Origin: Opitutia bacterium Tous-C4FEB
Lineage (GTDB): Bacteria; Verrucomicrobiota; Verrucomicrobiia; Opitutales; Opitutaceae
Length of the DNA: 64,000 nucleotides
NCBI GenBank assembly: GCA_002304445.1
Contig: NEVA01000018.1
Coordinates: 1 to 64,000 of the forward strand
Reading direction: 5' to 3'
Shown piece after piece: positions 42,888-53,500 of this stretch (position 1 is the stretch's first letter; every line of letters begins with the position of its first letter). A program made the translations under genes and the position numbers. The notes below the pieces were generated by a model. It was not told the DNA's origin. It did not search any database and saw only the letters and a program-made list of their open reading frames with translations.

Positions 42888-44249
42888 TCACACCGCGTAT
42901 CGCTCGATGAACGCGGTGATGGCCGCGGGCGTCGCTTTGATCAGGTGCTTCTTGATCGGGCGCGATTTCAGCGCCTCCAAACTGGGATGCTTCGGCTCGA
43001 TGCCAACCGCCGACTGAATCGTCTCGGGAAACTTCGCCGGGCTGGCAGTCGCCAACACCACGCTGACACGATCGGGGTTCAGCTCCTTGAACCCGCACGC
43101 CGTGTGCGGATCGACCAGATAGCCATCCTCGCACAGGACGCGCGCGATGATCGCGGGAATCTCGGCATCCGGGCAGCACGACGAAGAGAAAATCCCGCGG
43201 TCGAACTGCTCAAACCGATAGGCGCCCGTGGCTTTGAAAGTCGCCATCACTTCACGCACCCGCGCCGGGTCGCGACCCACGCTGGCGTAGATGAAACGCT
43301 CAAAATTCGACGCCACCTGAATGTCCATCGAAGGCGCCGCGCTGGGCTGCACCGCACCCACGCGATACTCCCCGGTCGAGAACATGCGGTGGAGAATATC
43401 GTTCTGGTTCGTCGCGACCTTGAAGCCGGCGATCGGCACGCCCATCTGCTGGAGCCACCAACCGGCGAGCACGTTGCCGAAATTTCCCGTCGGCACCACG
43501 AACTCGACGTTACCGCGTTCGCCCGCCGGCAACCGTAGCCACGCCCAAAGATAATAGACACATTGCGCCAGCACGCGCGCGATGTTCACGGAGTTCACGG
43601 CCGAGAGCCGGTGATGCTTCCGGAAAATTTGGTCGCCAAAAATTTCCTTCAGCGCCGTCTGCGCGTTGTCGAACGAGCCGTCCACTGCGAGCGCGAAGAC
43701 GTTCTCCGCCCCCGTGCAAGCCATCTGGCGCTCTTGCAACGGCGATACGCGGCCGTCGGGATAGAGTACGAAAATCGCCGTGCCCGGCTTGCCGAGCAGC
43801 CCGTGAATCGCCGCCGCACCCGTGTCGCCGGAAGTGGCCCCAAGCACGTTGATCGTCTCGCGCCGCACCTCGCACTGGTAGCCGTAGAGGTTGCCGAGGA
43901 GCTGCAGCGCAAAGTCTTTGAACGCGAGCGTCGGCCCGTGGAAGAGTTCGAGGACGTAGCGGTTTTTTCCGAGCGACCGCAGCGGCGCGATCCTCGGATC
44001 GGCAAAGGTCGTGTAAGATTTCGCGACAAGCGCTCGCAGCGTCTCGGCCGGGATATCGGTCGCGAAGCGGCGCAAAAACTCAAAACACAGCTCGGCGTAG
44101 CCCAGCGACTCAAACCGGGCCAAATCCGCCGCTGAAAACTGCGGCAGCGATTCCGGCAAAAACAGTCCGCCATCCGGGGCAAGCCCCGTGGCAACCGCAT
44201 CCGAGAATCCGAGCGGCTCGGTCTGGCCGCGGGTGGAGATGAATTTCAT
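42888..44249 (-). CDS. thrC: Threonine synthase
   Basis: PLP enzyme that turns O-phosphohomoserine into threonine. The 453-residue product starts M-K-F-I-S-T-R-G, a typical ThrC opening, and has the PLP-lysine motif A-F-K-D-F-A-L-Q-L-L. S-G-D-T-G-A-A-A (phosphate loop) and V-P-T-G-N-F-G-N-V-L are also characteristic. ATG at 44249; a longer start is not supported. Last gene of the serA-plsY-hom-lysC-thrC operon, 58 bases after lysC. Confidence 0.95.
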   Translation of the reverse strand: MKFISTRGQTEPLGFSDAVATGLAPDGGLFLPESLPQFSAADLARFESLGYAELCFEFLRRFATDIPAETLRALVAKSYTTFADPRIAPLRSLGKNRYVLELFHGPTLAFKDFALQLLGNLYGYQCEVRRETINVLGATSGDTGAAAIHGLLGKPGTAIFVLYPDGRVSPLQERQMACTGAENVFALAVDGSFDNAQTALKEIFGDQIFRKHHRLSAVNSVNIARVLAQCVYYLWAWLRLPAGERGNVEFVVPTGNFGNVLAGWWLQQMGVPIAGFKVATNQNDILHRMFSTGEYRVGAVQPSAAPSMDIQVASNFERFIYASVGRDPARVREVMATFKATGAYRFEQFDRGIFSSSCCPDAEIPAIIARVLCEDGYLVDPHTACGFKELNPDRVSVVLATASPAKFPETIQSAVGIEPKHPSLEALKSRPIKKHLIKATPAAITAFIERYAV

Positions 44250-44307
44250 CGGTGTAGGGGCGCCGCTTGACGATGCCCGCGAGCGCGAGCGAGGGCGCCC
44301 CGCGGAA

Positions 44308-45525
44308 TCAGACCTTATCCAACTCGAACGCGCCATGCACGACCCGTGCCGCTTCGTCGACCCGGTCGAGGTCGATCACGACGGAGATTTTGATCTCCGA
44401 GGTGCTGATGAGTTCGATGTTGATGCCGGCATCGGCCAGTGACTGGAAGAGCGTCGCGGCCACGCCGCTGTGCGTCTTCATGCCGACGCCGACGACGGAA
44501 AGCTTCGCGATGTGTTCGTGCACGGCAACCTGGCCGCCGCCGATCTCGGCGAGCACGGGTTCGAGGGCCTTCACGGCCTTACGCGTATCGGTCTGAGGGA
44601 CGGTAAACGTGAGGTTGGCGACGCCGTGGCGGCCGACGTTTTGCACGATCATATCCACGAGCACCGAAGCGTCGGCAAGGGCGCGGAAAACGCGGGCCGC
44701 GGAGCCGGGTTTATCGAGGATGTTGCTGACGATAACTTTGGCTTGGTTCTTGTCGACGGCGACGCCGCGGACGACGACCTTTTCCATGTAGGCGACTTCT
44801 TTTTTCACGATAGTTCCTGGATTGTGGTTAAAGGAGGAGCGGACTTCGAACACGACGTCATACTTCGCCGCGAACTCGACCGAACGCGACTGCATGACTT
44901 TCGAACCGGAGGACGCGAGCTCGAGCATCTCGTCGTAGCTGATCTCAGGAATTTTCTTCGCGTTCTTCACGTTGCGCGGGTCGGCGGTGTAGACGCCGTC
45001 CACGTCCGTATAGATTTCGCATTTGTCGGCCTTGAGCGCGGCGGCGAGCGCGATCGCGGTGAGATCCGAACCGCCACGGCCTAGCGTGGTGATGCGGCCC
45101 TCGTCGTCGGCTCCTTGGAAACCGGCGACAATGATGACGCGGCCCGCCTTCAGCTCTTTCTCCATCGGCTTCGGGTTGATGCCTTGGATCTTCGCCTTGG
45201 TGTGGACCTTGTCGGTGAAAATGCCGGCCTGCTGTCCCGTGTAGCTGACGGCGTCGGCGCCGATGCCCTGCAGTGCCATCGCGACGAGGGCGATCGTCTC
45301 CTGCTCGCCGATGGCGAGGAGTTGGTCGAGTTCTCGCTCGCTGGGATCGGGGCACACCGCCTTGGCCCGGGCGATGAGCTCGTTGGTCACGCCGGCACGC
45401 GCGGAGACGACGACGACGACCTCGTTGCCTTCATCGCGGGTGCCCTTGATGCGCTCGGCGACTTTCTTGATGCGTTCGACGTCACCAACAGAGGTGCCGC
45501 CATATTTTTGGACGATACGGGCCAT
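44308..45525 (-). CDS. lysC: Aspartate kinase
   Basis: First enzyme of the aspartate pathway (aspartyl phosphate for lysine, methionine and threonine). The 405-residue length matches the alpha-type aspartokinase. K-Y-G-G-T-S-V near the N-terminus and G-R-G-G-S-D-L-T-A-I in the kinase domain are signatures, and two ACT domains fill the C-terminal third (regulation by threonine and/or lysine). ATG start. It lies 20 bases after hom. Confidence 0.95.
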   Translation of the reverse strand: MARIVQKYGGTSVGDVERIKKVAERIKGTRDEGNEVVVVVSARAGVTNELIARAKAVCPDPSERELDQLLAIGEQETIALVAMALQGIGADAVSYTGQQAGIFTDKVHTKAKIQGINPKPMEKELKAGRVIIVAGFQGADDEGRITTLGRGGSDLTAIALAAALKADKCEIYTDVDGVYTADPRNVKNAKKIPEISYDEMLELASSGSKVMQSRSVEFAAKYDVVFEVRSSFNHNPGTIVKKEVAYMEKVVVRGVAVDKNQAKVIVSNILDKPGSAARVFRALADASVLVDMIVQNVGRHGVANLTFTVPQTDTRKAVKALEPVLAEIGGGQVAVHEHIAKLSVVGVGMKTHSGVAATLFQSLADAGINIELISTSEIKISVVIDLDRVDEAARVVHGAFELDKV

Positions 45526-45545
45526 GGTCAGGTTTAAAAAAAGAA

Positions 45546-46865
45546 TCAGTCATTGAAGTCGCCGATGCGGAGGAGCACCGGTTCCTCGAGCACACTGGCG
45601 AGGCCGCCCAGGTTCTTTAGGGTCGCGCGGATTGCGCGCTCGTCGCTCTCGTGGGTGGTCAGCACGAGTGAAGCGGCGCCCGCCCGCTCGGACGGTGTCT
45701 GAATCACGCTGGCGATGCTCACATGGTGTTTCGCCATGACCGAAGCGACCCGGGCCAGAACCCCGGGCTGATCCTTCACCGACAGGCGCACGTAATAACG
45801 GCCGCGGATCCGCTCAGGAGGAGCAAGCCGGCAATCGCTGCACAACGGCGCATCGTCGCCCATGTGGTGCGCACCTTTGCCATGGCGCAGCAGCGCGACC
45901 GCGTCGCCGATGTCGCTGATGACGGCGCTGGCCGTCGCATCCTGCCCGGCGCCGCGGCCGATGTAGAGGGTGGTGCCAACGACATCGCCGGTGACGGAGA
46001 CGGCGTTGAACACACCGCTCACATTGGCGAGCACATTGCCCTCGGGCAGCAGGGTCGGTTGCACGCGCACGCTCAATTCGTCGGTCGCGTGGTCGCGGGT
46101 GATGACGGCGAGCAACTTGATACCGTAGCCGAGGGTGGCGGCGGTCTTAAAGTCAGCCGGAGTGATGCGGCTGATGCCCTCGACGATCATGCGGTCGGGC
46201 TGGACCCACATGCCGTGCGCCAACCACGCGAGAACCGCGGCTTTGTGCGCGGTGTCCCAGCCGTCGACATCGAGCGACTCGTCGGCCTCGGCGTAGCCCA
46301 GGCGTTTTGCATCGGCGAGGACGGTCGCGTAGGGCGCGTCGTGTTCCTCCATTTGCGTGAGGATGTAGTTACAGGTGCCGTTGAGGATGCCGTAGATCCG
46401 CGTGAAACGATTGGCGACGAGGCCCTCGCGCAGGGCCTTGATGAGCGGAATACCGCCGGCGACGCTGGCTTCGAAAAAGAAATGCCCGCCGTGCTTCCGC
46501 GCCGTGGCAAAAATCTCCGCGCCATGGGCACAGATCAGCGCCTTGTTGGCTGAGATCACGATCTTGCCGCGAGCAAGCGCCGCGAGGGTGACCTCGCGGG
46601 CGAGGCCGGTGCCGCCCATCAGTTCGCAAACGATATCGATTTTCGGATCGGTCGCGATGGCGAGCGGATCCGCGGTGAGCTTGGCCGCGGGGATCTTTAC
46701 GCCGCGGACCTTCTTGAGGTCGCGCACCGAGGCTCGGGCGAGCACGAGCTTGGCCCCGAGGCGCGCCTCGATCGTCGCGCGGGCGCGGGTGAGGTGTTTC
46801 CAGACGCCCTGGCCGACCGTGCCAAAACCGCAGATGCCGATCGTGTAAGTCGGGAGGGAGGTCAT
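45546..46865 (-). CDS. hom: Homoserine dehydrogenase
   Basis: NAD(P)-dependent reduction of aspartate semialdehyde to homoserine. The 439-residue protein has G-F-G-T-V-G-Q-G-V (nucleotide loop) near the N-terminus, the G-T-C-N-Y-I-L-T and E-A-D-E-S-L-D-V-D-G-W-D blocks of the catalytic core, and a C-terminal ACT domain for threonine feedback. ATG at 46865 overlaps the plsY stop by four bases (ATGA). Confidence 0.95.
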   Translation of the reverse strand: MTSLPTYTIGICGFGTVGQGVWKHLTRARATIEARLGAKLVLARASVRDLKKVRGVKIPAAKLTADPLAIATDPKIDIVCELMGGTGLAREVTLAALARGKIVISANKALICAHGAEIFATARKHGGHFFFEASVAGGIPLIKALREGLVANRFTRIYGILNGTCNYILTQMEEHDAPYATVLADAKRLGYAEADESLDVDGWDTAHKAAVLAWLAHGMWVQPDRMIVEGISRITPADFKTAATLGYGIKLLAVITRDHATDELSVRVQPTLLPEGNVLANVSGVFNAVSVTGDVVGTTLYIGRGAGQDATASAVISDIGDAVALLRHGKGAHHMGDDAPLCSDCRLAPPERIRGRYYVRLSVKDQPGVLARVASVMAKHHVSIASVIQTPSERAGAASLVLTTHESDERAIRATLKNLGGLASVLEEPVLLRIGDFND

Positions 46866-47530
46866 GGCGCGGATTTTTTGACGAAGCGGTTCTCAGTGCC
46901 GTTGAGCAGCCGGGTGATGTTTGTCCGGTGGCGGATGATGACGAAAAGCGCGGCGATGCCGGCGAAGATAACGAGCGGCAGCGGCTGATTCAGAAAAAAC
47001 ACCGACACCGGTAAGGCCAGCGCCGCGAGAATCGAGGCGAGCGAAACGTAGCGGCTCGAATAAAACGTCACCGCCCAAACGGCCGCTCCGATCAACGTCG
47101 CGATCGGCATCAACACCAGGCAACCGCCTGCCGCCGTAGCCACGCCCTTGCCGCCGCGAAATCCGGTGAAGCACGAGAAACTGTGACCAAGCAGCGCGCC
47201 CACGAGGCCCGCCATGCCGAGGTTGACCCAGTCGGCCCCGACGTAGGTGCGGTTGAGCAAATTGAGCAGCGGCGCGTCGAGATCGACGACCATCTTAGAC
47301 CCGAGCGCGCCCAGCGCCCATGCCGCTGCGACCGAGCCCTTGAGCGCATCGAGGGCGAACACGAGGTTGCCCGGACCGGCACCCAGCACCCTACGCACGT
47401 TGGTCGCACCGGGATTCTTGCTGCCGACCTCAAAGATGTTCACGCCCTTCGCTCGCGCGATGAGGTAGCCGAAGGGCAGCGAGCCCAAAAGATACCCGAC
47501 AAGCGCAGTGAAGACGAGGGCGACGAACAC
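46862..47530 (-). CDS. plsY: Acyl-phosphate:glycerol-3-phosphate acyltransferase
   Basis: Membrane enzyme that begins phospholipid synthesis by acylating glycerol-3-phosphate. The 222-residue protein has about five membrane helices and three PlsY motifs: S-K-N-P-G-A-T-N-V-R-R, G-L-V-G-A-L-L-G-H-S-F-S with G-F-R-G-G-K-G-V-A-T, and a later R-H-R-T-N-I-x-R. GTG start at 47530. It sits inside an amino-acid operon between serA and hom and overlaps hom by four bases, although it has no metabolic link to it. Confidence 0.93.
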   Translation of the reverse strand: MFVALVFTALVGYLLGSLPFGYLIARAKGVNIFEVGSKNPGATNVRRVLGAGPGNLVFALDALKGSVAAAWALGALGSKMVVDLDAPLLNLLNRTYVGADWVNLGMAGLVGALLGHSFSCFTGFRGGKGVATAAGGCLVLMPIATLIGAAVWAVTFYSSRYVSLASILAALALPVSVFFLNQPLPLVIFAGIAALFVIIRHRTNITRLLNGTENRFVKKSAP

Positions 47531-47550
47531 CGTGGGGAGAAAACCGTGGT

Positions 47551-49140
47551 TTAGAGTTGGACAAACTTCGCGAGCTTGATGGCCGCGTGGGACTTCAACT
47601 CGGCGCGGGCGGCGGTGCTCGGCTCACTGTCGAGGTTGATCACCATGAGAGCGGTCTCTCCCGCTTGCTGCCGGCTGAGCGACATGTTGGCGATGTTGAC
47701 CCGGTCTTTGCCGAGCAGCGTGCCGACGTAGCCGATCATTCCGGGAGCGTCCGCGTTTTCGATGATCAGGAGCTTGCCGGTGGCGGCGACTTCGACGGCG
47801 CGACCGTTCACAGCGACGATGCGCGGGGTGTTGACCTTGGTGACCAACGTGCCAGCCGCACTGCGCACGGCCCCGTCGGCGGCGACCGCTTCAACCAACA
47901 TGAGCTCGGTGTAATCGGAGTCGTCGGTCGACTTCACGACCTCGAGACTGAGGCCGAGGCGTTCGAGCATCACCGGGGCATTGACGACATTGACGCCGTC
48001 GCCGCTGATGCGCGCGAGGTAGCCGCGCTGGATGGCGCGAGTGATGGCGTTGGCGTCGAGTTCGACGATCTTGCCGTAGTAGGTGATGCGGAGCTTGGCG
48101 ACGGCCGGGAGTGCGAGTTGTTGCACCAGGGTACCGAGCTTGGCGCCGAGATCAAGGTAGGGCCCGAGGATCTTGGCGGTGGCGGCATCGACCGAGGGCA
48201 GATTGACGGCGTTGCGGACCGCGCCGTTGAGCAACACATCGGCGATCTGCTCGGCGACCTCGATGCCGACGGCCTCCTGGGCCTCGGTGGTCGAAGCCCC
48301 GAGGTGCGGCGTGAGCGTGACGTTGGCCAGACTGCGCAGCTCGCTGTCCTTGGCCAACGGCTCGTCTTCGAACACATCGAGACCAGCGGCGGCAACCTGA
48401 CCGGATTTCACCGCCGCGATCAGGGCGGTTTCCTTGATGATCCCGCCGCGGGCACAGTTGAATATCCGCAGGCCCTTCTTCGCCTTCGCGAAAGCCGCTT
48501 CGTCGATCATGTATTTGGTATCGTCGGTGAGCGGCATGTGGACCGTGATGTAGTCCGACTGGGCCAGCAGTTCATCCAACGTGACCGCCTCCACCTGCAT
48601 GGCCTTCGCGCGGCTGGGTGCGAGATAAGGATCATAAGCCATGACGCGCATGCCGAAAGCCTGGGCGCGCTTCGCGACCTCGCCGCCGATGCGGCCAAAG
48701 CCGACGACGCCGAGGGTTTTTTTGAAAAGCTCGATGCCGGAAAAACTCTTCCGATCCCATTGGCCCGCCTTCATGGAAGCCGCAGCCTGCGGCACCGGCC
48801 GGGCGCCGCATAGAATATGGGTAAACGTCAGCTCGGCCGTCGCGATGGTATTGCCCGAGGGCGTGTTCATGACAATGACGCCGCGCTCTGTGGCCGCCTC
48901 GACATTGACATTATCCACCCCGACCCCGGCCCGACCGACCACTTTCAACAGCGGCGCCGCGGCAAACACCGCCGCGGTAATCCTCGTCTCCGACCGCACC
49001 GCGATCGCATGGACGTCTTTGACCAGTTCCAACATCTTTTCAGGCGACGAGCCGTAAGCCTCGATGACTTCCAAGCCCGGCTGCGCGCGCAGGTAGGCTA
49101 CTCCTTTGGGTGAGATCTTATCGGCAACGAGGACTTTCAT
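47551..49140 (-). CDS. serA: D-3-phosphoglycerate dehydrogenase
   Basis: First step of serine synthesis from 3-phosphoglycerate. The 529-residue protein is the long SerA type. The NAD-binding G-F-G-R-I-G-G-E-V-A is near residue 147, the R/E/H catalytic set is present (N-C-A-R-G-G-I; D-V-F-E-D-E-P-L; L-T-P-H-L-G-A-S-T), and an ASB-type domain plus a C-terminal ACT domain follow, for regulation by serine. ATG start. It heads the operon, 20 bases before plsY. Confidence 0.95.
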   Translation of the reverse strand: MKVLVADKISPKGVAYLRAQPGLEVIEAYGSSPEKMLELVKDVHAIAVRSETRITAAVFAAAPLLKVVGRAGVGVDNVNVEAATERGVIVMNTPSGNTIATAELTFTHILCGARPVPQAAASMKAGQWDRKSFSGIELFKKTLGVVGFGRIGGEVAKRAQAFGMRVMAYDPYLAPSRAKAMQVEAVTLDELLAQSDYITVHMPLTDDTKYMIDEAAFAKAKKGLRIFNCARGGIIKETALIAAVKSGQVAAAGLDVFEDEPLAKDSELRSLANVTLTPHLGASTTEAQEAVGIEVAEQIADVLLNGAVRNAVNLPSVDAATAKILGPYLDLGAKLGTLVQQLALPAVAKLRITYYGKIVELDANAITRAIQRGYLARISGDGVNVVNAPVMLERLGLSLEVVKSTDDSDYTELMLVEAVAADGAVRSAAGTLVTKVNTPRIVAVNGRAVEVAATGKLLIIENADAPGMIGYVGTLLGKDRVNIANMSLSRQQAGETALMVINLDSEPSTAARAELKSHAAIKLAKFVQL

Positions 49141-49326
49141 GACGGTAATAGTTCCTGGAGGGAAATCTCGGCGCCCAACCCTAGCAAGGAAAACGTTAGT
49201 GATATGACGGGATGCGGTCGGCCTTCATGGTACGCATCTTGCGCCCGCTGGGCCGAAACTCTTACTACGCGCGCTCGTCTTTTTGCCTGCTTCACCCCGT
49301 TTTCTGTGCACATTCCCCTTCCACCG

Positions 49327-50595
49327 ATGTTACACCAACCCCTAATTCCCGGAGCTCAACGCCTGCTCCTTCCATTGCTCGGACTTGGCTTGCTTCTGGG
49401 ACTGACGGGATGCGCCGACAAAGCCAAAGCACCCGCTGGTCGCGGCGGCGGCGCGGCCCCGGTGGTGGCGGGCAAAGTCGAGCGCCGGGTCGTTCCACTT
49501 ATTCTCAACGCGATCGGCTCGGTCGAACCCAGCCGCACCGCCACCGTTCGCTCCCAAGTCACCGGCACGCTCATCAAGATTCACTTCACCGAGGGCCAAG
49601 TCGTGAAGCAGGGCGATGTTCTCTTCGAGATCGACTCCCGGCCTTTTCAAAACTCATTGCGTTCCGCCGAGGCCGACCTGCAACGGATCAAAGTCCAGCT
49701 CGGCACGGCGCAGGCTCAAGTCGACCGCTACCGCACGCTCAACGAGGGCGCGCTCGTTTCGCAGGAGCAGTTCCAATCCATCGCCGACTCCGCCCGCGCC
49801 CTCCAATCCCAGCAACTCGCCAGCGAGTCCGCCGCCGCCAATGCCCGTCTCCAGCTCGACTACTGCCTGATCCGCGCGCCCCTCGACGGCCGTACTGGCA
49901 ACGTCACGGTTCACGAGGGCGACCTGATCCGCGGCAACGACTCGGCCGGCCAACTCGTCACCGTGCACCAAATCAGCCCGATCAACGTCACCTTCAGCGT
50001 GCCGCAGCAATACTTCGGTTCGCTCGTCCAATACCGCTCTCAAGGAGCACTCAAGATCAAGGTGACCCCGCCCGGCCCCGACGACCGACCCGAGGAAGGC
50101 GAACTCACGTTCATGGACAACACCGTCGATGCGTCCACCGGCACGTTGAAACTCAAAGGCACGTTCCCCAACCCCAACCAGCGCCTCTGGCCCGGGCAAT
50201 TTGCCACCGTTACTCTCACCTTGGCCGCGCCCGAGGTCCTCACCGTGGCCAGCAGCGCCCTCCAGACTTCCCAAACCGGGCAACACGTCTTCGTGATCAA
50301 AGAAGACAAAACCGCCGAGCTTCGTCCGGTCACCGTCGAGCGTCTCGCCGGCCCCTTGGCCGTCGTTGCCAAGGGCGTGGCCGACGGCGAAACCATCGTC
50401 ACCGATGGTCAACTTCGCGTAATTCCCGGCCGCCCGGTCGAAATCAAAACCGCCGATACTCCATCCGGTGGCAAGTCCGGCAAAGCCCCCAAAACCGGCG
50501 AAAAAACCAAGGGCAAAGCTGCCGAACCTTCGGCTCCCGCAGCTTCGCCCACTAACCCCGCCGTCACGCCCAAGATGGAGAAAAAAGCGCCATGA
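49327..50595 (+). CDS. RND efflux periplasmic adaptor (membrane fusion lipoprotein)
   Basis: A 422-residue protein with a lipobox (L-G-L-T-G-C, Cys near residue 28). The order is that of AcrA/MdtA adaptors: barrel-sandwich lipoyl half (I-G-S-V-E-P, F-T-E-G-Q-V-V-K-Q-G-D-V-L-F), a coiled-coil hairpin (about 120-190), the second lipoyl half (I-R-A-P-L-D-G-R-T-G), then beta-barrel and membrane-proximal domains. The tail is Lys/Ala/Pro-rich and of low complexity. ATG 49327 gives the lipoprotein signal. It overlaps the RND pump gene in an ATGA. No outer-membrane channel gene is next to it. Confidence 0.9.
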   Translation: MLHQPLIPGAQRLLLPLLGLGLLLGLTGCADKAKAPAGRGGGAAPVVAGKVERRVVPLILNAIGSVEPSRTATVRSQVTGTLIKIHFTEGQVVKQGDVLFEIDSRPFQNSLRSAEADLQRIKVQLGTAQAQVDRYRTLNEGALVSQEQFQSIADSARALQSQQLASESAAANARLQLDYCLIRAPLDGRTGNVTVHEGDLIRGNDSAGQLVTVHQISPINVTFSVPQQYFGSLVQYRSQGALKIKVTPPGPDDRPEEGELTFMDNTVDASTGTLKLKGTFPNPNQRLWPGQFATVTLTLAAPEVLTVASSALQTSQTGQHVFVIKEDKTAELRPVTVERLAGPLAVVAKGVADGETIVTDGQLRVIPGRPVEIKTADTPSGGKSGKAPKTGEKTKGKAAEPSAPAASPTNPAVTPKMEKKAP

Positions 50596-53500
50596 GCATT
50601 CCCGAACACTTCATCCGCCGGCCAGTGATGACGACGCTCGTCACCTCGGCGATCACGCTTTTCGGCTGGATGGCCTACGAGCGCCTCCCCGTCAGCGATC
50701 TGCCCAACGTCGATTTCCCCACCATCTCCGTCTCCGCCAGCCTGCCGGGAGCTAGCCCCGAGACGATGGCCGCCTCCGTCGCCACGCCGCTCGAGCAACA
50801 GTTTTCCAGCATTGCCGGCATCGAATCGATGACCTCGACCAGCTCTCTCGGGAGCACGTCGGTCACGATGCAGTTCACCCTCGACCGCAGCATCGACGGC
50901 GCCGCCCAAGACGTCCAATCCGCCATCGCCGCCGTCCAGCGCCGGTTGCCGCAGGACATGCCGAGCCCGCCGTCATTCCGAAAGTCCAACCCCAACGACG
51001 ACTCGATTCTCCTTCTCGCCCTCTCCTCCAAAACTCTCGCCCTCTCCGAGATCAACGAACTCGCCGAGACCGTTCTCGCCCAGCGCATCTCCACCGTCGA
51101 CGGCGTCTCCCAAGTCAATGTCTTCGGCGCGCAGAAATACGCCGTCCGCGTCCGCGTCGATCCCCGCGCCCTCGCCTCCCGGAGCATCGGCATCGACGAG
51201 GTCCGCACCGCCCTCAGCACCAATAACGTCAACCTCCCCGCCGGCGTGATCGACGGCGCCTCCAAGGCCACTACCCTTCTCGCCACCGGCCAGCTGAAAG
51301 ACGCCGCCGGCTTCCGCAACGTGATCGTAACCTACCGCAACGGCGCCGCCGTGCGCCTCGGCGACGTCGCTCAGGTCACCGACAGCGTTGAGAACGAAAA
51401 GTCAGTCAGCTGGTTCGACCCGCGCTTCATCAACGGCATCGAAGACCCGGAATTCGCCGCCGGCACCAAAGAGACCCGGGCCATCGTGCTTTCCATCCAG
51501 CGCCAGCCCGGCACCAACACGATCAAGGTCGTCGATGGCATCAAGGAACTCCTGCCCGCATTTCGGGCCCAGCTCCCCGCCACCATCGACCTTGAAATCG
51601 TCGTCGACCGCTCGATTTCAATCCGCGATTCCGTCCACGACGTGAAGTTCACCTTGGTCCTCGCGATCATTTTGGTCGTGCTGGTGATCTTCCTCTTCCT
51701 GCGCGCGCTCTCGGCCACGATCATCCCCAGCATCGCGATGCCCATCGCCATCATCGGCACCTTTGCCGTGATGTATTTCTTCGGTTTCAGCATCAACAAC
51801 GTCACCCTGCTCGCTCTCACCCTCTCCGTCGGCTTCGTGGTGGATGACGCGATCGTGATGCTCGAAAATATTGTCCGCCACATCGAGAAGGGCGAATCGG
51901 TCGTTGCCGCCTCCCTGCGCGGCTCGCGCGAAATCGGCTTCACGATCGTTTCGATGACCATCTCTCTGGTCGCGGTGTTCATCCCCGTGCTCTTCATGGG
52001 CGGCGTCTTGGGCCGCTTGCTCCACGAGTTCGCCATCACCATCTCGGCCGCCATTCTCGTCTCGGGCTTTGTTTCTCTCACTTTGATTCCGATGCTCTGC
52101 AGCCGGTTTCTCAAACCCGTCGACCACGCAAAGCAGCACGGAAAAATCTACGCCGCCAGCGAGCGCGTTTTCCAGCGGAGCGTCGATTTCTACGAGCGCA
52201 CGCTACGTTACTCGCTCCGCCGGCGCGTCCTCACCATGGGCGTCGCTCTCGCCACCGTTGGCCTTACACTGTGGCTGATCGTCATCATCCCGAAGGGCTT
52301 CATTCCCACCGAAGACACCGGCCGCATTCAGGTCATCGTCGAAGCCGCGCAAGACACGTCCTTCGAGGCAATGACCGGCTACCAGCGTAAGGTCATGGCC
52401 GCCATCAAGGCCAACCCCGGCGTGCGGGACATCATCGCGTTCACCGGCTCATATGGCCGGGGCGGCGGCGCCAGCAACACCGGGCGCATGTTCGTCGGCC
52501 TGGTCGATACCGAACGCTTGCCCGCCGCCGAAATCGCCCAACAGCTCCGCGCCGCCACCGCGGGGATTCCCGGCGTCCGCGTCTTCCCGACCGTGCCTCC
52601 CAGCATCCGACTCGGCTCGCGCGGTTCTTCCTCCGTTTATCAATACACGCTTTACGGCACCGATTTGCAGGAACTCTACCGCACCACCCCGCTGGTCTTG
52701 GAGCGCGTGCGCGAAGTGCCCGGAATCATCGACGTCAGCTCCGACCTGCAGATCACCAGCCCGCAGCTGATCATCGACATCGACCGCGACAAAACGTCCT
52801 CCCTCGGCCTCAACGCCCAACAGGTTCAAGAGGCTCTCTACAGCGCGTTTGGCTCGCGGCAGGTTTCCACGATTTACACCTCCACCAACCAATACGCCGT
52901 CATTCTTGAACTGGAGGAGAAATACCTCCGCGACCCCGCTTCGCTCGCCCTGCTCTACTTGCGCAACCGCGAAGGCAAACTCATCCCGCTGGAGGCCGTC
53001 GCCAAGCTGCGCCCTTCCGTGGGCCCGCTCACCGTCGCCCACCTCGGCCAGGTGCCCGCCGTCACGATCAGCTTCAACCTCAAGCCTGAACTCGCTCTCA
53101 GCCAAGCCACGGAAGAGATCGAGAAGATCGCGCGAGAAATCCTGCCCGCCACCGTCAGCGGCACGTTTCAAGGCACCGCCGCGGCCTTCACCAGCTCGCT
53201 GCAAGGGCTTGGGCTCACGCTCATCATTGCCGTACTCGTGATCTACTTGGTGCTCGGCATTCTTTACGAAGACTTCGTTCACCCGATCACGATTCTCTCC
53301 GGCCTGCCCGCCGCCACGTTCGGCGCGCTCGTCACGCTGCTCGCTTTCGGCGAGGAGCTAAACATGTATGGCTACGTCGGCCTGATTATGCTCATCGGGA
53401 TCGTGAAAAAGAACGCGATCATGATGATCGATTTCGCCCTCGATGCCCGACGCCAACACGGCAAATCCGCCGAGGACGCCATCTTCGAAGCCTGTATCGT

